Assembly (NCBI GenBank): GCA_030144725.1
Contig: JASKMD010000029.1
Location: 5,751,538 to 5,815,537 of the forward strand
Reading direction: 5' to 3'
DNA: 64,000 nucleotides
Source of the DNA: Haematococcus lacustris
Lineage: Eukaryota > Chlorophyta > Chlorophyceae > Chlamydomonadales > Haematococcaceae
Shown here: positions 39,901 through 50,800 of the stretch, piece by piece
Numbering within the stretch: position 1 is the stretch's first letter
Layout: each line of letters begins with the position of its first letter
Translations under genes and position numbers: made by a program
Notes under the pieces: generated by a model
What the model was told of the DNA's origin: nothing
What the model saw: only the letters and a program-made list of their open reading frames with translations
Databases searched by the model: none

Positions 39901-42900
39901 GCCAGCACTGAGCCATCACTGGGCCAGGTGGTTCAACACCAACAAGCTTCGTAACCAGGAGTTTGCTTTCGAGAGGTTGGTGGACACAGATGGTGTCAGC
40001 GTGTGCGTGCACTACACGCGCCCCCTTCCCCCTCCTCCAGCCCCACCTCCAGCTGCCAGCAGCAGCAGCACCAGCAGCCGCCCAAGTGCAGCAGCAGCAG
40101 CGGCTCATGCAGTGGGGCTCCCCCACATAGGCAGGGGCATAGCTGAGATGCGTGAGTTTGTGTTTGACCCAGACAGACAGATTGGGGTGGGCATCGACCC
40201 CGGCGTCACCCAGGCAGTCAGCGCAGCCTCTGGGGTGTATGATCCAGCAACAGGCCAGCTCATGGCAGACCAGCTGCGCCGGTGGAAGCTGACCAAGGGC
40301 CAGGTGAAGCATGCCAGCGGCCTGAACAATGCCCGCCGTAACACTGAGCGGTGGCTAGCACCGATCAAGCCCCACCTCCAGCACCTGGCAGCAGCAAGCT
40401 CAGCTGGCACCTCCCTGGAGGCCAACCTCCCTGGAGGCAAGCAGCCCTGTGAGGAGGAGCTGAACAAACTCAGTGCCACAAGGCCTGCAGGCTGGAAGCC
40501 CCCAGCAGGGCAGGTGGAACACCGCCTGGTGCGCCCAGCCTGGAGCCAGGAGCGTTGCCAGCCAGTGCGGGGCCTGGTGTGGTGCCCTGTAGTGGCCCCA
40601 CGCAAGCCCCCACAGGCCCCACGCAGCAGCCAGGCAGCCACACAGCCAGCAGCCTCAAAGCCAGGGCCCAGCACTCCCCCCTACAGCCAAGCGCAGCAAG
40701 CCGGCAGCTGAGCCCACCAAGGGCAAGGGCAAGGCAGCTAAAGCCAAGCCAGCACCACAGCCAGGCAGGTGGGTGGACAGGGACTGCAATGCAGCGCTGA
40801 ACATGCATCGCATTGGGGAGAGCAGGTGGCGCCCACTGGAGCTGTGCTACTGGCCAGACCAGGGAGGTCTGCCAGCCAAGGGCAAGGAGTACCCTGGCCT
40901 GGGCTACAAGCGGGTGCGAGACAAGCCTCCCAAGGCCCAGGAGCAGCAGCAGCAGCAGCCTGCTGTGGCACAGTAATGTGTGCCCCCCCCATCTGAGCTG
41001 TCATCAGTTTACAATTAGTGCATGTTTTGTCATGCCAACTCTACACGTTGCCCTAATGGGTCAGGCAATAGTGTAGGTGGTAGGCGGCTCGTGTGCCATG
41101 TGCACTGGGTTTACTCCACACAGCCCAATAACACTGTTTGAGTTGGATCTAGTTAGTGGCTGCTAGTGGCTGCTAGTGGCTGCCAGTAGATACTTCTGAT
41201 CCGGCCCAAATGGAGGCCCTAGTGAGGGACAAGGGGGCTGAACAGTGTAGTGACCAATGAGGACTTGCATGACTTCATGTTGAGCCCATGTGCACCTTTG
41301 TTTGTGCACCTTGCATTGAAGTGTGTTTTAGAAAGTCCCGAACCCCTAGAGGAGGAGGGCCGCCAAGCAGCCTAACGGCTGACGGCTTAAGCGGTGTAAG
41401 CCATATCGTTTGCATTACATGGGACGGCACAGGACGGCGTGGTACACACTGAAGCGGTCTAAGCCACCTAACTAACTATGCCATCTCTAGCAGAGTCTAA
41501 GGATCGTCAAACGGGAGCTAAGCGTCAAAAAATGTCGAACGGTAATCACCATCTGCGGTGAAAGCCTGTAAGCTTGCAAAATAGATTGGGTGGTAGTTAA
41601 GTGTTTAGGCGCTCAAGCAAGGACTATGCCACCTTGTGCTTCAAGAAGTTCATTTCGTTAATCCAGGTGCTGTCCCAGGGAGCAGGGGACACGAGCATGT
41701 GCTGCTAACAGTGCTTCATTCGCTGCCACTGGTCCTGTCAGCGTGCTGTCAGCAACCCCGGTGTGTGCCACGCTCAGCTGTCCACCTCTTGCAGGATGCA
41801 GCAGCGGCGCATGCATTCACCTGAATACAGGGCGCCTGGCCCCTCGTCCCGCAGCATACCGGCCAGGTTCACGAACGGGTTGCTGCCATAGCGGGAGGTG
41901 TGTGCGCGGGACAGCAGCCGCGTGCGCACCACGTCCAGAGGGAAGCAGATCAGGGTGGCGGTCACACCTGTGGTCACACCCCAGATGGTGTGTCCTTGGA
42001 AGAGTGATAGGAAATGAACGTGCAGGGGCTGGTTGAGCAAAGCCAGGCCGTTAGTCTGCCTTGCTGACTGCTGGACACAGCGCAGGAGGTGAGCTGGCTC
42101 CCATGCTTGGCAAGCCCTGCAAGGTGACAGCTGCACATACCACCACCTGTACAGCCACACCATGACCCCACCCCCTAGTCCATGCAAGCATGTGAGCAGC
42201 ATTCCTCTCTCCCTACACTGTGATATGAACAGGTTAACAGGCATCAGAGTCAGACAGGCAGGAGGAGGCTGCCATGCTCCAGCCTTGTGCTCAATATCAT
42301 GGGCTCAGCTGCTTGTGCCCGCTGCTCAGTGTCAGGCGAGCCAGACTGGGGCCAGGCTGGGAATGAGCAGCCCTGTGCTGCAGCAAACCCAGGCGAAGCA
42401 TGCCAAACAGGCAGCACCATGCTGGATGATGCGAATGACCTGCTAGAGCCAGTGTGACCTGCCAGAAATGAAATCACCTGCTAGAGCGCCTGCAGTAAAG
42501 CGAGCCGTGTTGTCGTCTTGCCGTGTTAGGCCCGTCAACAGGGTGTGGAAGGAGTCAAAGGCGCAGAAATTGATGGCCTGCGACACAAGGCCAGGCCAGG
42601 GCATCAGGTGTGTGCGTGGTCCTGCCATCACCATCATCATCATCAACATCATCATCATTGCCATTGCCATCACCACACATTACATGACACTTGCAGCTAC
42701 TCCCTAGCGAACCCTCTACACCAGTACCACGTGCCTAAACCTATGACCATAGTGATACACATGGTCACAACCATGTGCCTGGCATTGTTGCTCGGCCTTG
42801 ATCATTTTTGTGACTTAGATGTCAGATCTGGTGCCACGTTCCATGGCCATGGCACATGCAGTGATGGCCCTGGTCCCACACACAAGGAGGGTCCCTGCAC

Positions 42901-43839
42901 CCACTTTGAAGGGGGCGGTGCGCAGCACATTGAGGGCGTTGCCCTTCCAGAACCCCGGCAGCCCCTCCACCCGAAAGACTTGGGCTGCAGTGCTCAGTGC
43001 ATTGCCCTGGCCCTGACGCAGCACCTGGAGCGTCACAGGTCGTCAGCAAGTCAGAGCCCAAACAGCCAGCACAACTGGAGCAAGCTGGGCAAGCAAGGTC
43101 ATGGAGCAGCAGCTGGAGGAGGGGGCACTTTTAGGTAGTGTTGCGTCCAGGGCACTGCTCCCTTCGCCACCAACCAAGTTGCCTCCTTCTACTGGCCCTG
43201 GCCTATCAGCCGTCGCCATATCACCATCTCCTCTCATCACCACCTGCTTGCGTCACCCCCATCACTCTCTATACCCTCCCCCTCTCAACCCTGGCCATGT
43301 TGAGTGCTGGCCCATGCTTGCACAGTGCTCGACCTGAGGCTGCCAGCTGTGGGCTGGTGCCTTGCATGCACCGCCCGATAGCTGGTGCCAACCATTTGCC
43401 GCTTGTCACACCCTGCCTGATGCAAGCCAGCTGCGCCCTAGATTGGTGTCGATATGGATGCCTGAGCCTTACCAGCTCCATCTTCACACGCTCCAAAGGG
43501 GCCACACAGGTGCGTGCTACCACTGCTGACATGGCCCCTGCAAGCGGCACCATTGCCCTTCTAAGCTATTGCTAACAACAACAGGTGTGATTGTAGCAAC
43601 AGCACTTGTGTGGCCTCTCTACCTGGCGGCCACTGTTAGCAAACGACAGGGGCTGATGTGATGTGCTCACCAGCAAACAGCAGCTTGCAGGATTCTAGCG
43701 GTCCGCGGTGCTTGGGACGGGGCGCGGGGGTGGTCCGAGGCTCTGGGTTCTTTCTCTCTTGGGGCAAGTCATCGGCCTGAGCGCCAGAGTGCTCCAAACG
43801 CAGCTGATGCTGCTCGCTGCTCGTCGGGGCTCCTGCCAT
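36959..43839 (-). CDS. Mitochondrial carrier, BTL3/Brittle-1-like adenine nucleotide transporter
   Basis: Seven exons join in phase: 43671-43839, 43473-43537, 42905-43024, 42478-42577, 41821-41967, 37817-38274 and 36959-37441 (TGA), giving 513 residues from the ATG at 43839. Three copies of the carrier signature P-x-(D/E)-x-x-(K/R) are visible: APLERVK, FPLDVVRTR and YPLEVVRRR. Other family blocks are FAGAMSAVVARTCVAPLER, GFWKGNALNVLRTAPFK, SGCLPAVLGMAPAGAVFYGV and YRGLLPNLLQVLPSAALSYY. The AGAVFYGVYD and LLQVLPSAA wording is closest to plant BTL3-type transporters, which move nucleotides across organelle membranes; that subtype is inference. Insertions rich in Gln, Ala and Gly lengthen the loops in exons 6 and 7. 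Intron 5 (38275-41820, counting exon 5 as 41821-41967) houses a Fanzor gene in the opposite orientation. Confidence 0.92.
38365..38381 (+). repeat. 17-bp direct repeat flanking the Fanzor A segment, left copy
   Basis: GGCTGAACAGTGTAGTG, identical to 41236-41252. It may be a long target-site duplication or a recombination footprint. Confidence 0.6.
38496..40976 (+). pseudogene. Fanzor (eukaryotic TnpB-like) gene A, degenerate, in the carrier gene intron
   Basis: Recognised exons: 38496-38638, 38782-39233 and 39402 onward, all phase-consistent. The intron 39234-39401 has a GC donor (CCAG|GCAAGT) and is nearly filled by a pentanucleotide array. The protein has a helical N-terminus, an acidic Asp/Ser/Glu tract, PPFTLTPMARVGVHFIKVDS, RLVDTDGVSVCVHYTRP, the RuvC-I motif GVGIDPGVTQAVS, and a C-terminal WVDRDCNAALNMHRIG carrying the last catalytic Asp. 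Defects: an in-frame TAA at 39896-39898, a frame change between 40700 and 40770, and, relative to gene B, loss of about 100 residues between the RuvC-I region and the zinc-ribbon/RuvC-III part, where the catalytic Glu should be. It is therefore probably a decayed Fanzor. Confidence 0.8.
39254..39392 (+). repeat. (GACCT)n pentanucleotide array in a GC-AG intron
   Basis: About 22 near-perfect CTGAC/GACCT units fill most of the 168-bp intron 39234-39401 of Fanzor A and run right up to the acceptor (CTGACCTGCAG). Confidence 0.95.
41236..41252 (+). repeat. 17-bp direct repeat flanking the Fanzor A segment, right copy
   Basis: Second copy of GGCTGAACAGTGTAGTG; 2854 bp lie between the two copies, containing the whole Fanzor A reading frame. 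Confidence 0.6.
41253..41820. other. Remainder of the carrier gene's large intron
   Basis: Contains 41477-41580, homologous to the carrier 3' flank at 36784-36892, and a triple GCTAGTGGCT direct repeat at 41157-41180 just before. No gene. Confidence 0.5.
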
Positions 43840-44140
43840 GAGCTGCTATGCGAAGTCCTGATCTACGGGCTTAGAACAGGTTGAAAACAGGCCGCGGGGG
43901 TATTGGAGGTGGACCATATCACGTAAGGTCCTCCCGCGAGCGCCAGCCTGGTGCACGTCACAAGACCCAAGTGCAGCACGCTACACGATCAGTGCAGCGC
44001 AGTGTGGTAGATGTCCATGATGAAACATGGTGAAACTGCCGTACAGGAAACCTGTATCCCTATTAGGGCGTGCCCGGTATTAATACCTGCCTGATGTTTT
44101 GGGTACTATCGGTATTAATACCGGTACTAGAGGTATTAAG
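43840..44140. other. Carrier gene 5' flank and left border of the tandem array
   Basis: Contains AT-rich palindromic GGTATTAATACC motifs at 44084-44140. No gene recognised. This should include the carrier promoter. Confidence 0.4.
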
Positions 44141-44143
44141 TAG

Positions 44144-44344
44144 TAGATAATGGTGTCGCGGGTCGTTTTAGGCGGTTTAAAAAGGCGAGGCCGAGGCGCT
44201 GGAGCGTAACAGCTCGAGACCGAAGCCAGCAGCCGCGGAGCGTAGCGACGCGGCTGCTGGCTGAGGTCGAGAGCTGTTACGCTCCAGCGCCGAGGCCGAG
44301 TGTTTTTGGGGCGCCTAAAACGCCCCGGGCGCTTCCACTATCTA
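44144..44344. mobile_element. 201-bp foldback (MITE-like), unit 1
   Basis: Two arms of about 95 bp: TAGATAATGG at the left pairs with CCACTATCTA at the right, and GGAGCGTAACAGCTC with GAGCTGTTACGCTCC inside. In unit 1 ATTAAG occurs on both sides (44134-44139 and 44345-44350). Repeats at 54971-55171 and 59463-59663. No coding capacity. Confidence 0.85.
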
Positions 44345-44994
44345 ATTAAGTTCCGTTTTTGTGCGTTCTTGTAGCACGATGCGCGGCGGAGCCGCGCTGG
44401 GCAAACGCCACTCTGCCAGTGTGAGAAGTAGGAAATGAATCGTGGTGAGGTGCTCTGGCTCTATATTGCCTTGCCGCAGCTGTCATTACTAGCGCTGTTT
44501 CCAGCTGAGGCCTACGAGGAAGAAGCCGCGGACGAGGAGTGAGCCTTGCACGCACAGAGCTTTACACGCTAGGAGGTGAAGCCTTGGGCATTGATGTCAT
44601 CTCTCGTCGCACTACCCCTATCTCAGGTACGGCTTACGTACGGCCGTGATTCTTTGCTCGACGCCCAATGCTCTGATAAGCCTAATCTCACCTCACGTGG
44701 ATGCATTGCTATAGCCGCGTCTATGCAGTAGGGCACCAGTTGTTCTGGGCAGTACCTCGAGCTTAAAAAACTGCAGCCGCTGTGTTTTGCCTTGCTCTTT
44801 GGTACGCATTGCGAAGATGCGTGCGCTAGTACCACTCCCTATAACATCGTGTTTCTCAGGTGTCGTCGAAATTTCTGGGCGCGGTGCTTGTGGACGCTAG
44901 TCATGGTGGTAAGTAGTCGTGATGAAGGAGGGTCCTAATGTTGTTACATGCTCCTCATGTATTCCTTGCAGGTACCTACACTACTACACCCTTT

Positions 44995-45335
44995 CAGCTG
45001 CTGCTCCACCCCCTACCCTCTGCTGCCCCACCACTTGCCTACTGTGCCCCACCATCTGCTTGCTGCTGCCCCATCCGCTGCTGTATGTTGCCTCACCACC
45101 TGCCCGCTGCTGCCCCACCCCCTGCCAGTTGTTTCCCCACTCGTTTCTTGCTGTTGCCCCACACCAAGTCTGTTGCTACCCCACACCCTGCCTCCTGTTG
45201 CCCCACCACCAGCCCTTGGTTGTCCCACGCCCCCATCCGCTGCTCGTTGTTGCCCATATCCTGCCTGATGTTGCCCCACACCCTATTGTTGCCCCATCAC
45301 TTGTCTGTTGCTGCCCCACACCCTAACCATGGGGT
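44995..45335 (+). repeat. Degenerate C-rich repeat (TGTTGCCCCACACC-type)
   Basis: Irregular tandem of TGCTGCCCCACC-like 12-18-bp units; present in all three tandem units (55822-56162 and 60314-60654). Frames through it on both strands are low-complexity and not treated as genes. Confidence 0.75.
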
Positions 45336-45661
45336 GGAATACGGGGAGGCTATGTAGTCTTCTCTCGTTGGTTATATCGTAGCAATTAGATGCAGGTCAC
45401 TAGCTTGATGATGGAAGACCAAGTCATGTAGCGAAGCATGCTGCCCAAGAAAGATTGACGAAGAAGGACGCTCAAGAAGGATTGTCGAGATGTGGAAGTG
45501 CATTGTGGACGTTGAGCGATATCGAGTTGGTATTTTTTACATCACTTTTTGCTTGCACTTTTCTAAAATGGTCCGCGTCCCGACGTTTTTAAGAACTTAA
45601 TAGGCTTCCGGCAAGGGAACTAAGTCTCTTAAACAGCAGGCTATTAACTGGGCAATAAACC

Positions 45662-45778
45662 GGATGTTTTGCACGGGGTGTGACCCCCCACCGAGATGGT
45701 TTGCACGGACTTTTTGCACGGCCGCGGTGCAAAACATCTTTTAACCAAAAGCCGGGGGGGTTATTTTTTGGTTCTCCG
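45662..45778 (+). other. Strongly self-complementary segment in each tandem unit
   Basis: GATGTTTTGCAC at 45663-45674 pairs with GTGCAAAACATC at 45728-45739, and AACCAAAA at 45743-45750 pairs with TTTTTTGGTT at 45764-45773. The same structure recurs in units 2 and 3. Possible RNA structure or element terminus. Confidence 0.55.
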
Positions 45779-46145
45779 ATGGGCGGGCCAGGCTGTGGTC
45801 GTAAGCGCAAAGATGGCCCAGACAAGAGGCCCGCTGGCTCTACTAGCAAGAAGCGACCCAACCTGATAGCGATATCGACGACGAAGTAGTGTAGCCATTG
45901 CAGTTGGCTAGACAGCCCGCTGGGTGGGTGGAAGCACTGGCACTGGCACTGCACTAATGAGCTTTGTCGCGCGATGCTGCACAGGAGCACTAGAGGGACA
46001 CTCTCGTCAGACCAACGTGAGGAGCTCATCCATTACAGGCGTCAGCAGGTGAAGCCAAACACAATGACACTATGACAACACTACAGCAGATTGTCATGCA
46101 GATGCCACTTGCCCTTACGGGTAATCTAGGACTCGCAGTGCTCCA

Positions 46146-47066
46146 ATGATTCAGGGAATGCAGCCTGGAAGCAGCCACCAGCCCAGCCAGTCGCCTAACA
46201 CAGCCCAGCCTAGAGTTGGGGCCCCCCTTTTGCCCAGCCCTGGTGCAGCCCTGCTGCCCAGCCCTGGGGCAGGCCTGCTGCCCAGCCCTGGGGCAGGCCT
46301 GCTGCCCAGCCCTGGGGCAGGCCTGCTGCCCAGCCCTGGGGCAGCCCTGCTGCCCAGCCCTAGTGCAGGCCTGCTGCCCAGCCCTGGGGCAGGCCTGCTG
46401 CCCAGCCCTAGGGCAGGCCTGCTGCCCAGCCCTGGGGCAGCCCTGCTGCCCAGCCCTGGTGCAGCCCTGCTGCCCAGCCCTAGTGCAGGCCTGCTGCCCA
46501 GCCCTGGTGCAGCCCTGCTGCCCAGCCCTAGTGCAGGCCTGCTGCCCAGCCCTGGGGCAGGCCTGCTGCCCAGCCCTGGGGCAGGCCTGCTGCCCAGCCC
46601 TGGTGCAGCCCTGCTGCCCAGCCCTGGTGCAGCCCTGGTGTCCAGCCCTGGGGCAGGACTGCTGCCCAGCCCTAGGGCAGGCCTGCTGCCCAGCCCTGGG
46701 GACCCCATGCTGCCCTACTCATTCCACAAACAACTGCAAGGCATGTTGTCTGGGTCGCAACCAGCCCAAGGGCCCAGCTTGCTGCAGGGGCACCTTCTGA
46801 GCTCACCTGAGCACCTAGCAGCTCGGGCCACTACTGCAGCACCACCCCCTGGCTCACCAACTGCCCTGACAGCCCTGGGCACTGCTGCAGGCTCCTCAAG
46901 TACAGCAACCCATCACATTGCAGCCTTACCTGGCCTGCTTGTGACTGAGATGGTACGCGCAGCGCGTGAGAGAGGATGCAAGCAATCCCAGGCCCTTAAA
47001 GAAGTTCTCACAAGAATGCCTGCCCATGTCAAGAAGGCGCTTGCCAAGCCCTGCAGCTGCCTGTGA
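46146..47066 (+). CDS. Unknown protein with LLPSPGA octapeptide repeats, unit 1
   Basis: 306 codons from ATG 46146 to TGA. The first 27 residues are Gln/Ser/Pro-rich. Then come about 20 tandem 8-residue repeats LLPSPGA(G/A) encoded by a 24-bp minisatellite, then a C-terminal 110 residues ending LKEVLTRMPAHVKKALAKPC with a helical, basic look. It may be the last exon of a longer gene: 45903-46049 (WKHWHWHCTNELCRAMLHRS, later DQREELIHYRRQQ before a GTGAAG donor) and 45778-45889 (KRKDGPDKRPAGSTSKKRP) look like upstream exons but do not join cleanly. No family recognised. Confidence 0.4.
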   Translation: MIQGMQPGSSHQPSQSPNTAQPRVGAPLLPSPGAALLPSPGAGLLPSPGAGLLPSPGAGLLPSPGAALLPSPSAGLLPSPGAGLLPSPRAGLLPSPGAALLPSPGAALLPSPSAGLLPSPGAALLPSPSAGLLPSPGAGLLPSPGAGLLPSPGAALLPSPGAALVSSPGAGLLPSPRAGLLPSPGDPMLPYSFHKQLQGMLSGSQPAQGPSLLQGHLLSSPEHLAARATTAAPPPGSPTALTALGTAAGSSSTATHHIAALPGLLVTEMVRAARERGCKQSQALKEVLTRMPAHVKKALAKPCSCL

Positions 47067-47370
47067 AAGATGATGCAGCTGGTAAGCAGCCATAGAGTGG
47101 CATGAAGCGGGCAGTGATTGGCAGTCATGCCCTCTCAGGAGCCTGGCAGGGCGCAGCTCAAGATGTAAGATGTGTATGCAGCATACGCAGCAATATTGAA
47201 CAACTTGGAGAAGAGACTAGGCTGCTAAGTGTAGGTTGGCCAGGTACATGTGTCGTAGCCATTGCCTGGTATAGCCATAGCCATAGGCCGGTGAGGCTGC
47301 ACAATTGACTTTGATGACTACACAGTTGTCACCCGCTCTGCTCTTGTTCATAGTAGGCAGCAGCACCACC

Positions 47371-47375
47371 CTACC
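47371..47375 (+). repeat. Gypsy target-site duplication, left (CTACC)
   Basis: CTACC is repeated at 53682-53686. Units 2 and 3 show the unoccupied site with a single CTACC, which proves the insertion. Confidence 0.93.
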
Positions 47376-47809
47376 TGTAACGGAGCTGAGACCAGGGAGC
47401 CTGTGAGGGCGGGAGAGCGAGACAGGACCCGGGGTCAGATAGAGTTCTGAGCCAAGGTTACAACATAGCAGAGATGACCAACAGAGCACGGCTTACCTGT
47501 GAGGGCGGGAGAGCGAGACAGGACCCGGGGTCAGATAGAGTTCTGAGCCAAGGTACCTGTCTCTGCCCTCACAGAGCCTTAAGTACTCAAAACCATTCGC
47601 ATTCTTAGTCATCCACGTGTAAAGGGAAAAGGTGTACGTAAACTGTGAACTTCTGTGCTCGGTGCATCCGCCTAGGTTCGGAGCACCTTGCACAGAGAAC
47701 AACAGAAGCATCCACTGTAAGAAAAGAACAAGTACTCAGTTCGCTAAAGACCAGACATGCAAGTCAGTTTAAAAGATGCAAGCCGTCCATGCTGCGCATG
47801 TCCACTACA
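47376..47809 (-). repeat. LTR (3' LTR of the element)
   Basis: 434 bp. Contains an internal duplication of about 58 bp (CTGTGAGGGCGGGAGAGCGA through GAGCCAAGG), at about 47410 and 47497. Confidence 0.95.
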
Positions 47810-47850
47810 TTCACCCCCCCTGGAAAAAAGATGTTTAGCCTCTAAACATG

Positions 47851-50800
47851 CTACCTGCGCTTCTTAGGAGCCTTAGCTTGCTTGCACTGATGACAGAGCC
47901 AGGCACCACGAGGCACAGAACGAAGTGGGGGTGACAGGCACGTGATGTGGAAACCCTTGTCGCATTGGTCACAAAGCAACATCGGAGGCCGCGGTGAACG
48001 GCTGGCGCAGACTTGGCAGGCAGGGTCGTCGTCAACTGGGGCATGGTGGCGGGCGGTGTAATCCCGGATCAAGGCGGCGACCGCGTCCTGCTGCGCGAGT
48101 GCTGGGCCCCACTCCCAGGAGTTGAAAGAGTCGTCGTAGCCAGCCCACTTGATGAGGTACTGAAAAGCGTGCTGCGCGTCGTTCCAGCGACGACCCAGGA
48201 TGGCTTCCACCGTGAAGTAAGCCTCGCCATCGATGATCACGGGCGAAGGCTGAAGCTCCACGGCGCGTTCAGGGAAAGAGGAGGAGGAAAGATAGGGCCG
48301 TAGGCGGCTGATGTGGAAGGTGGGGAGGATACGCATGGAGGAAGGGAGGTCGAGCTTGTAGGAGACCGGGGAGTGCTTGGCCAGGACCTTGAAGGGCCCC
48401 ACAAAGCGAGGCTGGAGCTTGGCGCTGTTGACAGCAGTCTGCAGGTTCAGGTTGGCACAGCTGAGCAGCACCAGATCACCGACTTCAAACTCCTCGTGCC
48501 GGCGGTGCTGGTCAGCATGCAGCTTCTGGGTGTCAATGGAGCGCTGCAAGGCTGAGCGGGCGGCGGTAAGGTTGTTGCGCATGGAGGTGACGAAGTCCTC
48601 AGCTGCCTGGCTGGGCACAAGGGTGGGAGGGGGGAGCAAGAGGGCAGAGGGTGTGGTGGGGTGTTGGCCGTAGTTGAGGTAGAAGGGGGTGAAGCCGGTG
48701 CCAGCGTGCTCAGAGCTGTTGTAGGCAAACTCCACGGCTGCAAGGTGCTGGTCCCAATCAGACTTGTGGTCGTTGACGTAGGGCCTCAGCATGTCCTCCA
48801 CTGTGCGGTTGGCGCGTTCTGTCTGGCCGTCGGTCTGGGGGTGGTAGGCAGAGGAGAGGAGGAGCCGGGTGCCGGTGAGGTGGAAGAGGGAGGTCCAGAA
48901 GTCAGATGTGAACTTGGGGTCACGGTCAGAGATGATGGCCTCCGGCAGGCCATGGTGCTTGAAGATGTGGTCAAAGAAGAGGCGGGCGGTGTCCTGGGCG
49001 GTGGCGGTGGTGGTGGTGGGGATGAGGTGGATCATCTTGCTGAGCTTGTCGACGACGGTGAAGATCATGGTGTGGCCGTGGGGAGTGGCTGGAAGGGGCC
49101 CAATGAAGTCCATGCTGACCTGCTGCCAGTTGCGCGAGGGGATGGGGAGGGGCTGCAGCAGGCCAGGGGCCAGCTGGTTGCTGGCCTTGTTGCGCTGGCA
49201 CTTGTCACATGTGCGCACGTACTCTTGGACAGTCTTGTGCATCTGCGGCCAATAGAAGTGACGCTGCAGCCGCGCCAGAGTCTTGGCACGCCCTAGGTGG
49301 GCAGCGGTGTGGGCGTCGTGAGCTTCATGCAACAGCTGGGCGCGGAGAGGGGAGGAGGGAATGTAGAGGCGGGGAGGGGTGGAGGTGGTGTAGAGGCGGC
49401 CTTCAATGACCTGCAGGTGGGTAGGGCTGGAGGGTGAAGGGGGGGAGAGGACCTGGGACAGGGCTGCTTGGTAGGCCGGGTCCTCGGGCGCATGGCGGTC
49501 AAAGGTGGAGAAGAAGGAGGGGTCAGGGTCAACGATGGAGAGGGCGGTGAGTTGGTGGTCAGGGCGACGGGAGAGGGCGTCCGGCACGGTGTGGTGTTTG
49601 CCAGCCTTGTGCACAAAGGTGATGTCGAACTCCGCAAGGCGTTGGGTCCACCGCATCTGGCGCCCGGTGAGGTTGGACTGGGTGAGCACATGGGTGGTGG
49701 CGCTGTTGTCAGTCTCCACAATGAAGGGACGACCCAGTAGGTAGTGGCGCCAAGTGGTGAGGGCATGGAGCACAGCCAAGAGCTCACGCTCATGGGCTGG
49801 GTAGTTGACCTGAGCCGGGTTGAGCTTGCGGCTCTCGTAGGCCACCACGTACTCGGCGCCGGAGGAGTCCTGTTGGGTAAGCACGGCACCAATGGCAAAG
49901 AGGGAGGCATCAGTCTTGACAGTGAAGGGGAGGGAGAAGTCAGGGGGACGCACGACGGGGGAGCTGGCCATGGCTGCCTTGATGTCGGCAAAGGCACGCT
50001 GCTCAGCCTCGCCCCAACGCCATGGCTGCTCATCACGCAGCAGGTCGGTAAGAGGGAGAACACGGTGGGCATGGTGGTGTAGGAGACGCCGGTAGTAGTT
50101 GGCGGTGCCGAGAAACGACCGTAGCTGGTGCTTGTCCTGTGGGGCAGGCCAGTCCAGCACAGCCTTGACCTTGGTGGGGTCTGGCTGGATGCCGGCGGCG
50201 GAGACGACGTGGCCGAGGAAGTCCACGGTGTCCAGCCAGAATGCGCACTTGGCCAGGTTGGCGCACAGCTGGTGCTGCCGCAAGAGAGAGAGGGTAAGGT
50301 GGAGGTGGCGCTCGTGGTCAGCGGTTGACTTGGAGAACACAAGGATGTCGTCCAGGTAGACAAGCACAAAGTCATCCAAGTGGGGCTTGAAGACATCGTT
50401 CATCAGCTGCTGGAAGGTGGCTGGGGCATTGCAGAGGCCAAAGGGGAGGACAGTGAATTCATAGTGCCCGTACCGGGTGCGGAAGGCGGTCTTGGGGATG
50501 TCCTCCTCAGCCACCCTGATCTGGTGGTACCCAGACCGGAGGTCGATCTTGGAAAAGACCTGGGCACCTGACAGCTGGTCCAGCAGATCATCGATGCGGG
50601 GGAGGGGGTAACGGTTCTTGAGGGTCTGCTGGTTGAGGGCACGGAAGTCCACACAGAGGCGCAGGCTGCCGTCCTTCTTGCGCACAAACAACACAGGGGC
50701 AGCAAAGGGGGAGGTGGATGGCCGGATGAAACCCTTGGTCAGGAGGTCGTCCAACTGCTTCTTCAGCTGGTCCAGCTCTGGCTGTGACATGCGGTAGATG

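Noticed and set aside
44938..45357. Cys/Pro-rich ORFs of 106-139 codons in each tandem unit.
   Set aside because: Low-complexity C-rich repeat open in all three plus frames, with no bias to one frame.
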